Source of the DNA: Succinivibrio dextrinosolvens
GTDB lineage: Bacteria > Pseudomonadota > Gammaproteobacteria > Enterobacterales > Succinivibrionaceae
Length of the DNA stretch: 49,017 bases
Direction of reading: 5' to 3'
Assembly (NCBI RefSeq): GCF_900116345.1
Contig: NZ_FPAH01000019.1
Span: 1 to 49,017 of the forward strand
The notes under the pieces are model-generated. The model was not told where the DNA came from. It saw only the letters and a list, made by a program, of their open reading frames with translations, and made no database searches. Shown piece by piece: positions 33,436 to 40,145 of this stretch. A program made the translations under genes and the position numbers. Each line of letters begins with the position of its first letter. Position 1 is the first letter of the stretch.

Positions 33436-33864
33436 CTAACTCTCAAGAGGAAAATATTTTGCAAAATACTCTCTGGTTGCTCTGACTGAGCGAACCATAA
33501 TCTCCACCCATGCGGCGAAGGCATCAGCAGAACTGATGGTATTGGCACTGCGTCTGTCGGCGGCAAGCACAAGTTCACCTTCTCCATCGAGCATCAGGGT
33601 AACCTCACAGGCAGCTCCGCTTAAATCATTGAGCTTTAAAAGAGCCAGAGCCTTCTGACCGGCATCAGAGGCATTAAGGTCACCAAAAGCACCCACAGGC
33701 GAGAAAAGCAGAATCGTATCGGATTCATTCAGATAGTTAAGATTGATGATGATGTCATCATCCACGGTAAAGGTTGCAGTATTGTCAGTCTCATCCAGTG
33801 AAAGATCTTCCATTACCAGAGAGCCGAATTCCTTTAAAACTGATGCAAACTGATCTCTAAGCAT
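33436..33864 (-). CDS. CesT-like type III secretion chaperone
   Basis: 142 residues, small and acidic, as class IB chaperones are. The order of elements matches the CesT/Tir-chaperone fold: an N-terminal helix (FASVLKEFGSLVM), paired strands (TATFTVDDDIIINLNYL), TILLFSPVGAFGD, a central helix with ALALLKLNDL, the strand pair VTLMLDGEGELVLAADR and a long C-terminal helix. It probably binds the N-terminus of the 1091-residue protein and keeps it secretion-ready. It overlaps the upstream chaperone gene by 8 bases and ends 11 bases before the effector gene. Confidence 0.75.
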   Translation of the reverse strand: MLRDQFASVLKEFGSLVMEDLSLDETDNTATFTVDDDIIINLNYLNESDTILLFSPVGAFGDLNASDAGQKALALLKLNDLSGAACEVTLMLDGEGELVLAADRRSANTISSADAFAAWVEIMVRSVRATREYFAKYFPLES

Positions 33865-34255
33865 AGGTCTGACCTCTCATACGCCAGTCATTGACACTGC
33901 GTGCATATTCTTCAAAACAGTTCTCAAGAATCTGGGCATTAGGAAACTCATTAAGATAACGTCTCTCTGTTAGATACAGGATGTTGTCCTTGCCTACAGA
34001 AAGAGTGGCGCCAGAGGTTCCTGACCAGAAGAAATTACCTTTTAAGGCTGCAAGGGCAAACTCAAAAGGACGGGCGAGGCCTCTTAGATCAAGTACTCTG
34101 AGTCTGAAGAGTACGGCATTAGGATCTGCAGGAACAGGAATAATAGAAAGGCTTACTGTATCAAAGGTCAGTGACAGCACACCGCCATTGCTTTCTACGG
34201 TATCTGGATACGACTCCCTTACAAGTCGACTGAATTCTGCGTAATCGGTATTCAT
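33857..34255 (-). CDS. Second CesT-like chaperone
   Basis: 132 residues from ATG 34255 (AGAGAG upstream); the frame is open to 34324 but without a Shine-Dalgarno. The pattern is again helix (EFSRLVRESYP), strands (GGVLSLTFDTVSLSIIPVP, AVLFRLRVLDLRGL), a helix with ALAALKGNFFW, strands (ATLSVGKDNILYLTERRYL) and a C-terminal helix. Similar to the next gene in layout but not closely in sequence, so the two may form a heterodimer, as some effector chaperones do. First gene of the chaperone-chaperone-effector operon. Less typical than its partner. Confidence 0.6.
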   Translation of the reverse strand: MNTDYAEFSRLVRESYPDTVESNGGVLSLTFDTVSLSIIPVPADPNAVLFRLRVLDLRGLARPFEFALAALKGNFFWSGTSGATLSVGKDNILYLTERRYLNEFPNAQILENCFEEYARSVNDWRMRGQTYA

Positions 34256-34431
34256 AAAAGCTCTCTTATGTCGAAATACGTTGCAATGGAATATTATACA
34301 GTATAAGTGATAGAGTTGATTCATGTTTTAGTAAAAGTAGTAGAAATTGACCTTAATCACATTAAAAATCCGAGGATCTGTATAAGGTCAGATTTTGAGG
34401 TGATCTATAAGAGAGGAAGTGTATCAGACAG

Positions 34432-34467
34432 AAAAAAAAGACATCCCGTATATGGGACATCTTTTTT
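34432..34467. terminator. Bidirectional terminator
   Basis: A8GA, a 4-base stem TCCC/GGGA around GTATAT, and TCT6 form a hairpin with T runs on both strands (34432-34467). It ends the small secreted-protein gene at 34485 and separates it from the chaperone-effector operon. Confidence 0.7.
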
Positions 34468-34484
34468 AGAGCGGATAACTGCGG

Positions 34485-34979
34485 TTAAAACTCTTTTAAG
34501 GCTTCTATTGTACTGTTCATAACGCTGTCAAGCTTACCAAGAGAATCTACTGCCTTAATGATCGTGTTCTTGACATTGTCCTTACAGTTGTTTGCCATAT
34601 TCTCGATAGTTTTGACGATAGATTGAGACTTATCCTTTTCAATTGTTCCAGAGTTTCCTTTCCAGGAAGAAGTATCAACTCCTAAAGCATCAGCCTCCTG
34701 TTGGAAAGAGCTAATAATTCTTTGTCTCTCCTTATTGTCTTGAATACTGTCACCGGTAACATTGTTCAGCTGACGCTCCATTCTGAAGGCAAAGTCATTC
34801 AGTTTCAGAGCTTTACCGAGTTCAGACTTAACCTCATTCACAAATGCCACGGCTTTACTCTGCTCAGATCCACACGCTGCCATTAGATGTACCACTGTGG
34901 CCATCTTAACGCCTATTTGTTGTACATCTGCAACTGTGGTTGATTTTACATATGAAGTGTAAATGGTTGAATCTGTCAT
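34485..34979 (-). CDS. EspA/SseB-like small secreted protein, paralog 2
   Basis: 164 residues, mostly helical, no signal peptide. Layout: short polar N-terminus, a hydrophobic helix (GVKMATVVHLMAACG), a coiled helix (AFVNEVKSELGKALKLNDFAFRMERQL), then a block shared with the gene at 35240: F-x-x-EA-x-x-LG-V-D-x-S-x-W, a Ser-rich turn, I-x-x-MA-NC, and a final helix. EspA and SseB, the filament/translocon proteins of type III systems, have this plan. Weaker match than paralog 1. It has its own promoter, shared in sequence with that gene, and its own terminator. GAGGG precedes the start. Confidence 0.5.
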   Translation of the reverse strand: MTDSTIYTSYVKSTTVADVQQIGVKMATVVHLMAACGSEQSKAVAFVNEVKSELGKALKLNDFAFRMERQLNNVTGDSIQDNKERQRIISSFQQEADALGVDTSSWKGNSGTIEKDKSQSIVKTIENMANNCKDNVKNTIIKAVDSLGKLDSVMNSTIEALKEF

Positions 34980-35040
34980 GGTCGTGCCCTCTTGAAAGAA
35001 AAACTTTGTGGAAGTACAAAAGACAGCTTCCTTAAAAACT

Positions 35041-35096
35041 CTTTGATTTAAGTATAGTATACTTTTCTATATTTGTTGCATCTACTTTAGATAATT
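35041..35096 (-). promoter_or_regulatory. Shared promoter element, copy 2
   Basis: On the minus strand TATACTTAAATCAAAG (35056-35041), preceded by AATATAGAAAA and by ATTATCT-AAAGTAG (near 35096-35082). Nearly the same order of blocks lies ahead of the paralog at 35240. It is 62 bases before the start codon. Confidence 0.55.
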
Positions 35097-35183
35097 TTAT
35101 CTGTTTAGATTAGATTTGTAACAGGATTCACATAAGCTTATTAAAGCTATAAGAAACTGATAGTTAATTATTTTTTAAATCAT

Positions 35184-35218
35184 AAAAAAGGATGCCTTTT
35201 GTGTGTTGAAGGCATCCT
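35184..35218 (-). terminator. Terminator after EspA-like paralog 1
   Basis: On the minus strand AGGATGCCTT (35218-35209) pairs with AAGGCATCCT (35198-35189), followed by T5. Confidence 0.9.
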
Positions 35219-35239
35219 CCACTAAGGTGATTATATTCT

Positions 35240-35755
35240 TTAGTTCTTTGCCAACCCCTGCAGAATCTGATTGGCGTTCTTAACCTGATCACTTGCGCCA
35301 CTGATAAAGCTGTTGTACTGGCCCATAAAGTCCTGAAGCTTAACCATCTGAGTCTGGTTGTCAGAGTTGCAGTTTTCAGCCATGTGCTGGATACCTGAGG
35401 TAATTGCTCGTACCTGCTCTGAACTCTTTGAGCTATTCCAGCCTGATACGTCTATACCTAAATCTTTTGCTTCTTTCATAAAGGTTCCAAGAATAACACC
35501 TCTTGTGACTTTATCTGAATCCTCATCCTTGGTAACGCCACCAAGTTTGGCATTCATTCTGTCCAGAAGATTATTCAGTGCCTTTGCTTTATCGTTCTGG
35601 CCCTTCATATCAGAAATCTTCATCTCGGCTTCTTTCTTCTTGGTAGCACCTACTTCCAGCATAACCATTGCGGCCATCATCTGGATTGACATGCCCTCGA
35701 ACTCGGTACCCTTGATTGCATTAACACCTGAAGTAGATACTGCTGAAACTGTCAT
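35240..35755 (-). CDS. EspA/SseB-like small secreted protein, paralog 1
   Basis: 171 residues from ATG 35755, behind AGGTG; a GTG three codons upstream is inside the ribosome site. No signal peptide. It has the plan of the EspA/SseB family of type III translocon filaments: polar N-terminus, a hydrophobic helix rich in Met (GMSIQMMAAMVMLEVGA), a long coiled coil (KKKEAEMKISDMKGQNDKAK), an FMKEAKDLGIDVSGW block, IQHMAENCNSD, and a C-terminal amphipathic helix ending in NANQILQGLAKN. The C-half aligns with the gene at 34485. Strong individual terminator and promoter suggest a highly made product. The family call rests on the layout, not on identity. Confidence 0.55.
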   Translation of the reverse strand: MTVSAVSTSGVNAIKGTEFEGMSIQMMAAMVMLEVGATKKKEAEMKISDMKGQNDKAKALNNLLDRMNAKLGGVTKDEDSDKVTRGVILGTFMKEAKDLGIDVSGWNSSKSSEQVRAITSGIQHMAENCNSDNQTQMVKLQDFMGQYNSFISGASDQVKNANQILQGLAKN

Positions 35756-35828
35756 GATAATCACCTATTAATGTAGAAAATCTTTGCGGAAGCTGTTTTT
35801 AAGTTTTAATCAGATTCCTTTCCTTAAC

Positions 35829-35887
35829 CTTTGACTTAAGTATAATACAAAAATTCTCGTATATTTTACCTACTTTTAAAGATAATC
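35829..35887 (-). promoter_or_regulatory. Shared promoter element, copy 1
   Basis: On the minus strand TATACTTAAGTCAAAG (35844-35829), preceded by AATATACGAGAA and by GATTATCT-AAAAGTAG. Fifteen of sixteen bases of the core match copy 2 at 35041. It lies 74 bases before the start. The likely basis is one regulator for both EspA-like genes. Confidence 0.55.
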
Positions 35888-36035
35888 TTATTTTGTTAAA
35901 AGATGAGATAAACATCACGTTTTAACGCATCTTTTTACACTACAGTCTACCCATATAAATCCTTATAAAACAAAATGATGAAAGGTTATTTTGCAAGGTA
36001 TTTCACATTTTTATAAATTGAACTTGCAGGAATAG

Positions 36036-36068
36036 AAAAATGCTCCTGTTCCAGGAAAAAAATGAGCA
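36036..36068 (-). terminator. Terminator after the TraI_2-type gene
   Basis: On the minus strand TGCTC (36068-36064) and GAGCA (36045-36041) enclose a further TCCTG-GAA-CAGGA stem, followed by T5. It ends the conjugation-type operon. Confidence 0.75.
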
Positions 36069-36078
36069 CTTCTGTACG

Positions 36079-37671
36079 CTATCTTTTCTGGCGAATACGC
36101 TCAGACGCTCTGATTGACGTATAGAAGTTGAACCTTAATGAGTCTTTATCAATGGCCCGATCAAGATAATCCGGATCATTAAGATGCATCAGAACCTTGT
36201 TAAGATTCATCCCCTCTTTAAAACAAAAAGAGGTTATATTTTCGGCATTATCCACACGAATGGACTTTTTAAGCTGTTTTATCAGCCGGTCAAACTCAAG
36301 ATCTACAAGGGAATAGCAGTTATCCCCCTGATTGTTTCCGGTATTGATACAGAAACCGTAGACATAGCGTTTCTGACCTCGGAACTTCACCTCATTCCAG
36401 TTAAAGCAGGAGATGTAGCCTTTTTTGATAAGAAAACCTGTGGAGGCCAGCCTTTTAAAGAAAGACTCCCGCTTGAAGACCAGTACATCGGTGTTTATAC
36501 CTGCATATGTATCATAATCACAGCCTAATAGTCTTTTCCTGTAGGCTGAACTTACCTCATAGCTGCGCTGTCTGTGATCTCTTATGGCCACAGGAACTTC
36601 AGTTCCCTCATGTTCCTCATAGAAGGCAAGTGCGCCTGCAGCCTTCTGCTCAATTTCCCCATAGAGATCAAGGGCCACCGCCAGAGCTCTATAGGCCTCA
36701 GAGCCATGCTCCACCAGATAGCCGTTTTTAAGACGATAAAAGCCCTCCAGGGCAGGATCAATTCTGTCATTTAAAAACAGAGATAATAGATACTGCCCTG
36801 CCCCGTACATGGAGGAGAAACGGCAGATACTGGCACAGCAGGCTCTGGAATCAGCTGACTTTAAAACCTCATAAAACTCAGATTTTTCATCAAAATCAAT
36901 AAGTTCCCGATACAGGTTTAGGGTAGAGCCATCCTTTCTTCTGACACAGGAGAGATAGCTGCAAAGCTTTGGACGGTCGTTTAGATACTGCAGCATCAGT
37001 ACCGAGAAAATCCTGTCATGCACCTTGGAGCGGCCTGCCTTGAACTGATAGCGCAGATAATCCGCCCGATGGTATCTGGCAAAAGCCTCCAGAGTATCCT
37101 TTAAGATATCATCCGTCCTAAAGACATATTTCTTTCCCGGAGTGGTGATTTCGTAGTCCGATATTATCTTACCCACATCATGCATCAGGGCTAATATAAG
37201 TAAAAACACCTCCAGCCTTTCATAATCCTCCGCACAAACAGTCTCAAAGATCTCAAATCTTCGGGCGGAATCCAGGATCAGAAAAGCGGTTAAAAGAGAG
37301 TGGGAGAGAAGCCCTCCGCACTCAGAATCATGCAGCACATGGGAGGCCGGAGCATTGAAAACCGTGCCGGCAAGAGTCCAGATGGCTGGTCTTATATACC
37401 TTATGTACAGTCTCTCATCGAGCATGGAGCGCTCTCTTATGGAGGCGATAAGTGCCCGGTTATTCTCAATAAGACGCTTTATGGGCAGAACCTCAAAAAG
37501 CTCACTGCCATCCTTTAGAAGAAGTTTATAATCCTCAAAGCGGTTATCCTCGAGACCAGTAGAAGCCTTTGACCTTTTTCCTCTGATAAAGGAATATCCG
37601 GCCCCTCTCTCCGAGGATAGAGGATTGTGATGATAAAGCTTAAGACAGCGGCTTACAAAAGAGTGAAACAT
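36079..37671 (-). CDS. MobH/TraI_2-type relaxase-like protein with HD motifs
   Basis: 530 residues. The N-terminal half holds the TraI_2/MobH metal site: His111 and His114 in ASHVLHDSECGG, His124 in GLLSHSLLTA, and the HD pair at 164-165 in LALMHDVGKII, followed by ITTPGKKY. MobH relaxases nick DNA at oriT in SXT-like integrative elements. The C-terminal half has a winged-helix-like stretch (FFKRLASTGFLIKKGYI) as in TraI_2_C. It is shorter than many MobH relaxases. Nine bases separate it from the paralog upstream, and it ends the operon. Confidence 0.75.
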   Translation of the reverse strand: MFHSFVSRCLKLYHHNPLSSERGAGYSFIRGKRSKASTGLEDNRFEDYKLLLKDGSELFEVLPIKRLIENNRALIASIRERSMLDERLYIRYIRPAIWTLAGTVFNAPASHVLHDSECGGLLSHSLLTAFLILDSARRFEIFETVCAEDYERLEVFLLILALMHDVGKIISDYEITTPGKKYVFRTDDILKDTLEAFARYHRADYLRYQFKAGRSKVHDRIFSVLMLQYLNDRPKLCSYLSCVRRKDGSTLNLYRELIDFDEKSEFYEVLKSADSRACCASICRFSSMYGAGQYLLSLFLNDRIDPALEGFYRLKNGYLVEHGSEAYRALAVALDLYGEIEQKAAGALAFYEEHEGTEVPVAIRDHRQRSYEVSSAYRKRLLGCDYDTYAGINTDVLVFKRESFFKRLASTGFLIKKGYISCFNWNEVKFRGQKRYVYGFCINTGNNQGDNCYSLVDLEFDRLIKQLKKSIRVDNAENITSFCFKEGMNLNKVLMHLNDPDYLDRAIDKDSLRFNFYTSIRASERIRQKR

Positions 37672-37680
37672 CTTACTTTA

Positions 37681-39582
37681 CTAGGCGGTTCTGCGACAAG
37701 TTTTGGCAGATGCAGAAGTCTTCACATGCTCTGCCTCAGTATCAAGCTTATGCTCTGAGTTGAAACTCTCAATTAGTGATCTTTCCAGATCACAATGCTC
37801 CTCCGAGGACATGGTACTGAGATCAGAGCCGGTAGAGTCAGACATTGAGGAGGCAGCACTAACCTTAATCTCTGCTGCACTGACGGCAGCTTCACTTTTT
37901 ACATTGTCCTTTTTACTTCTTGAGTTAGTTTTTCTGTTCACTGAGGAGGCACTCTTAGAAGACCCCCTCTTCTCCTCTGAAGCTCCCGCCTCCGCCTTAT
38001 CAGCTTTAGTCTCAGCCTCATCACTAAAAGCGGCATTATCCAGCATAAACTCCTCCACCTCCTCATATGTCGCCTTTTTAACCTTGAGGGCGCTCTCCTC
38101 AGGGATCACCGAGAAGCGGATTTTATCGAGTTCTATAAGTGAGTCTAAAGGCTCCTTTAAAAAGTAGAAATGCAGCGGACCTTTCATGGACTTAAACTCG
38201 ATATAGGTCGGATCATAGGCACGTATGGTGGTACAGCGCAGTGTCTTTAAAAGAGGAGCAGGATCATTCATGCTGCGAAGCTCCACCACGGTATAGGGAT
38301 CAGCGGAGAGACTCTCCTGATTATGACCAAAATATATCTCAAAACCTCGGACCAGATAGGTTTTACGCTGTCTTAAAAGGGAAATCCAGCGGGCTTTCTT
38401 TTTATAGAGATTGGAAAACAGATACTCACTGTTTAGAATGAGTTCATAGAAATTCTTTCTGCTATCCTCCATATCAATTTTGCTGAATTTTTCATTTTTT
38501 AGCTCTGAAAATTCATTTTTCAGGTCAAAATCCTTCAGATTTTCACTAAAATCAGCAAAAAAGCTCAAATCCGTGTAATAACGTTCCACGGCTTTATAGA
38601 TAAGAAAATGCGCAGGCGAACCTTCCTCGATGACAAAGCCATCCTCAAGTACAAAGGCCCCCTCTGTCTTTTCACTGATAATACCGCTGGATAAAAAGCG
38701 TCTTAAATAGACGCCCAGATCAAGAACCATATCTCCCTCATGGGCACACAGAAAGGCACTGATTTCATCAGCCTTTAAGAGCATGTTCTTAAGGTTGTTC
38801 TCCATTAAAAAGAGATTATCAATTTCTGGCTTTTTCTCCGGCGAGTTAAAGCGCAGCTCATCCTTTGTAAAACAAAGGGTAGCGGTTAGATTCCTGATTT
38901 TAAGATATTCAGGTGAGCGTCTGAGGCTCTCATGAGTCTGAGCACATTTTGCGGCAAGGTGCATAAAGCAGTTGTCAAAGCTGATGTCAGGCTCAAAGGC
39001 CTTTTTTAAATAGAACCTTAAATGCGTAGCTTTGTGAATTCTTATAAACTCCTCAAGGGAGTCGTGACGAAAGAGTTTAAATTCATAGTTTCGCCCCGGA
39101 GTCGTTATCCTGAAGCGGTTATAGAAACGATAAAGATTTAAGGTCAGCATCAGATACAGACTTTCAAAGAAATTCTGAGAGCCGGTGGAGACAGCCAGAG
39201 ATGATCGGTCATAGATATCTGAGAATCTCAGGATGCCCAGCAGCGCCTGACGGATGAGAGAAGTGGAGAAGACATTGCTCAGGGCATGCTCTGAAGGGGC
39301 AATACTTACAATGCTGATAAAGCGTCTTATAACCGGCAGTACCTCCAGCTCAAAATCAATAAAACAGTCTGAGCTTAAGGCCCTGTTTCTAATAAGTTCA
39401 ATTAAAAAGGCGTACTCCTCCATCAGCTCCTCGGTCCCCCTTACCCGTCTGACACAGTCTCCCTCTGCAGAGTAAAACACGGAACCGTCTGCAAACACAT
39501 TATCCTCAAGGGAGATAACCTGTCTTGAAATAAGTACATTTCTCTCGGAGGATTTAAATATATTCTTAATAAAATCAAACAT
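37681..39582 (-). CDS. Degenerate paralog of the TraI_2-type protein
   Basis: 633 residues from ATG 39582, chosen because it follows the stop of the membrane-protein gene by 23 bases; the frame is open to 39639. It aligns with the 36079 gene around ITTPGRNYEFKL (compare ITTPGKKYVFRT), the following LEEFIRIHKATHLRFYLK helix, and a similar C-terminal layout. The catalytic marks are gone: the GGLLSHSLL position reads FSTSLIRQALL and the HDVGK position reads LNLYRFYNR. The last about 120 residues are a Ser/Ala/Lys/Glu-rich low-complexity tail. A structural or DNA-binding partner is more likely than an active nickase. Confidence 0.65.
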   Translation of the reverse strand: MFDFIKNIFKSSERNVLISRQVISLEDNVFADGSVFYSAEGDCVRRVRGTEELMEEYAFLIELIRNRALSSDCFIDFELEVLPVIRRFISIVSIAPSEHALSNVFSTSLIRQALLGILRFSDIYDRSSLAVSTGSQNFFESLYLMLTLNLYRFYNRFRITTPGRNYEFKLFRHDSLEEFIRIHKATHLRFYLKKAFEPDISFDNCFMHLAAKCAQTHESLRRSPEYLKIRNLTATLCFTKDELRFNSPEKKPEIDNLFLMENNLKNMLLKADEISAFLCAHEGDMVLDLGVYLRRFLSSGIISEKTEGAFVLEDGFVIEEGSPAHFLIYKAVERYYTDLSFFADFSENLKDFDLKNEFSELKNEKFSKIDMEDSRKNFYELILNSEYLFSNLYKKKARWISLLRQRKTYLVRGFEIYFGHNQESLSADPYTVVELRSMNDPAPLLKTLRCTTIRAYDPTYIEFKSMKGPLHFYFLKEPLDSLIELDKIRFSVIPEESALKVKKATYEEVEEFMLDNAAFSDEAETKADKAEAGASEEKRGSSKSASSVNRKTNSRSKKDNVKSEAAVSAAEIKVSAASSMSDSTGSDLSTMSSEEHCDLERSLIESFNSEHKLDTEAEHVKTSASAKTCRRTA

Positions 39583-39605
39583 ATAAAACTCACTAAATTT
39601 TGTAT

Positions 39606-40136
39606 CTAGCCTACAAAGAAAATCACGGCAAGCCTGCACCCGAAGATAAACAGACTTAACAGGAGCACAAAGGCGGTCAGATAAATCAGATCAGCAAAAC
39701 ACTGAAACAGCAGAAAGACCGAGAGATACTTTAAAAGTCTGTAGCAGAAGTTAATCAGCGTGATGGTACTTTTAAGGGAGAACATGGAGCTTCTGAACAT
39801 ACTGACCAGGGCATAGCCGAAGCTGACACCTAAAAGCAGCACCTGCAGAAGGATATGAGGGTGGCCGTATACTAAAAACAGCGTACGCATAACCGCAAGG
39901 TTCAGCATGTCATAAAGCACGGTATTCCTTAAAAAGACAAAAGGCTCCATCAGGTGATGGGCAGCTTTAAGTCTGTCAAAGAATACCTCGGCAAAACAGT
40001 TGTTAAGAGTATCCAGCTCAGGATAAATAAAGGTTACCGAAGGCTCATCCCTTAAATCCAGCCCCATAAGGAGCAGAGAAAAGAGCACACAGGCTAGTGT
40101 AAAGAAGAAAAGCTTTTCAATCACATAAAAGAGCAT
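39606..40136 (-). CDS. Membrane protein of the TraD-TraI cluster (DUF4400-like position)
   Basis: 176 residues with about 4 hydrophobic segments (LFFFTLACVLFSLLLMG, ILLQVLLLGVSFGYALVSM, YLSVFLLFQCFADLIYL, AFVLLLSLFIFGCRLAV). The middle is a charged linker with an AEVFFDRLKAAHHLMEPF helix. SXT-type elements carry a DUF4400 membrane protein next to TraD, and the location and topology here fit, although I cannot confirm sequence homology. AGGAGG precedes the start, 9 bases after the coupling-protein gene. Confidence 0.6.
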   Translation of the reverse strand: MLFYVIEKLFFFTLACVLFSLLLMGLDLRDEPSVTFIYPELDTLNNCFAEVFFDRLKAAHHLMEPFVFLRNTVLYDMLNLAVMRTLFLVYGHPHILLQVLLLGVSFGYALVSMFRSSMFSLKSTITLINFCYRLLKYLSVFLLFQCFADLIYLTAFVLLLSLFIFGCRLAVIFFVG

Positions 40137-40145
40137 AGTCGCCTC

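Noticed and set aside
37703-38167. Plus-strand frame opposite the tail of the degenerate TraI_2 paralog
   Set aside because: A Ser/Leu-rich mirror of the low-complexity tail; no ribosome site.
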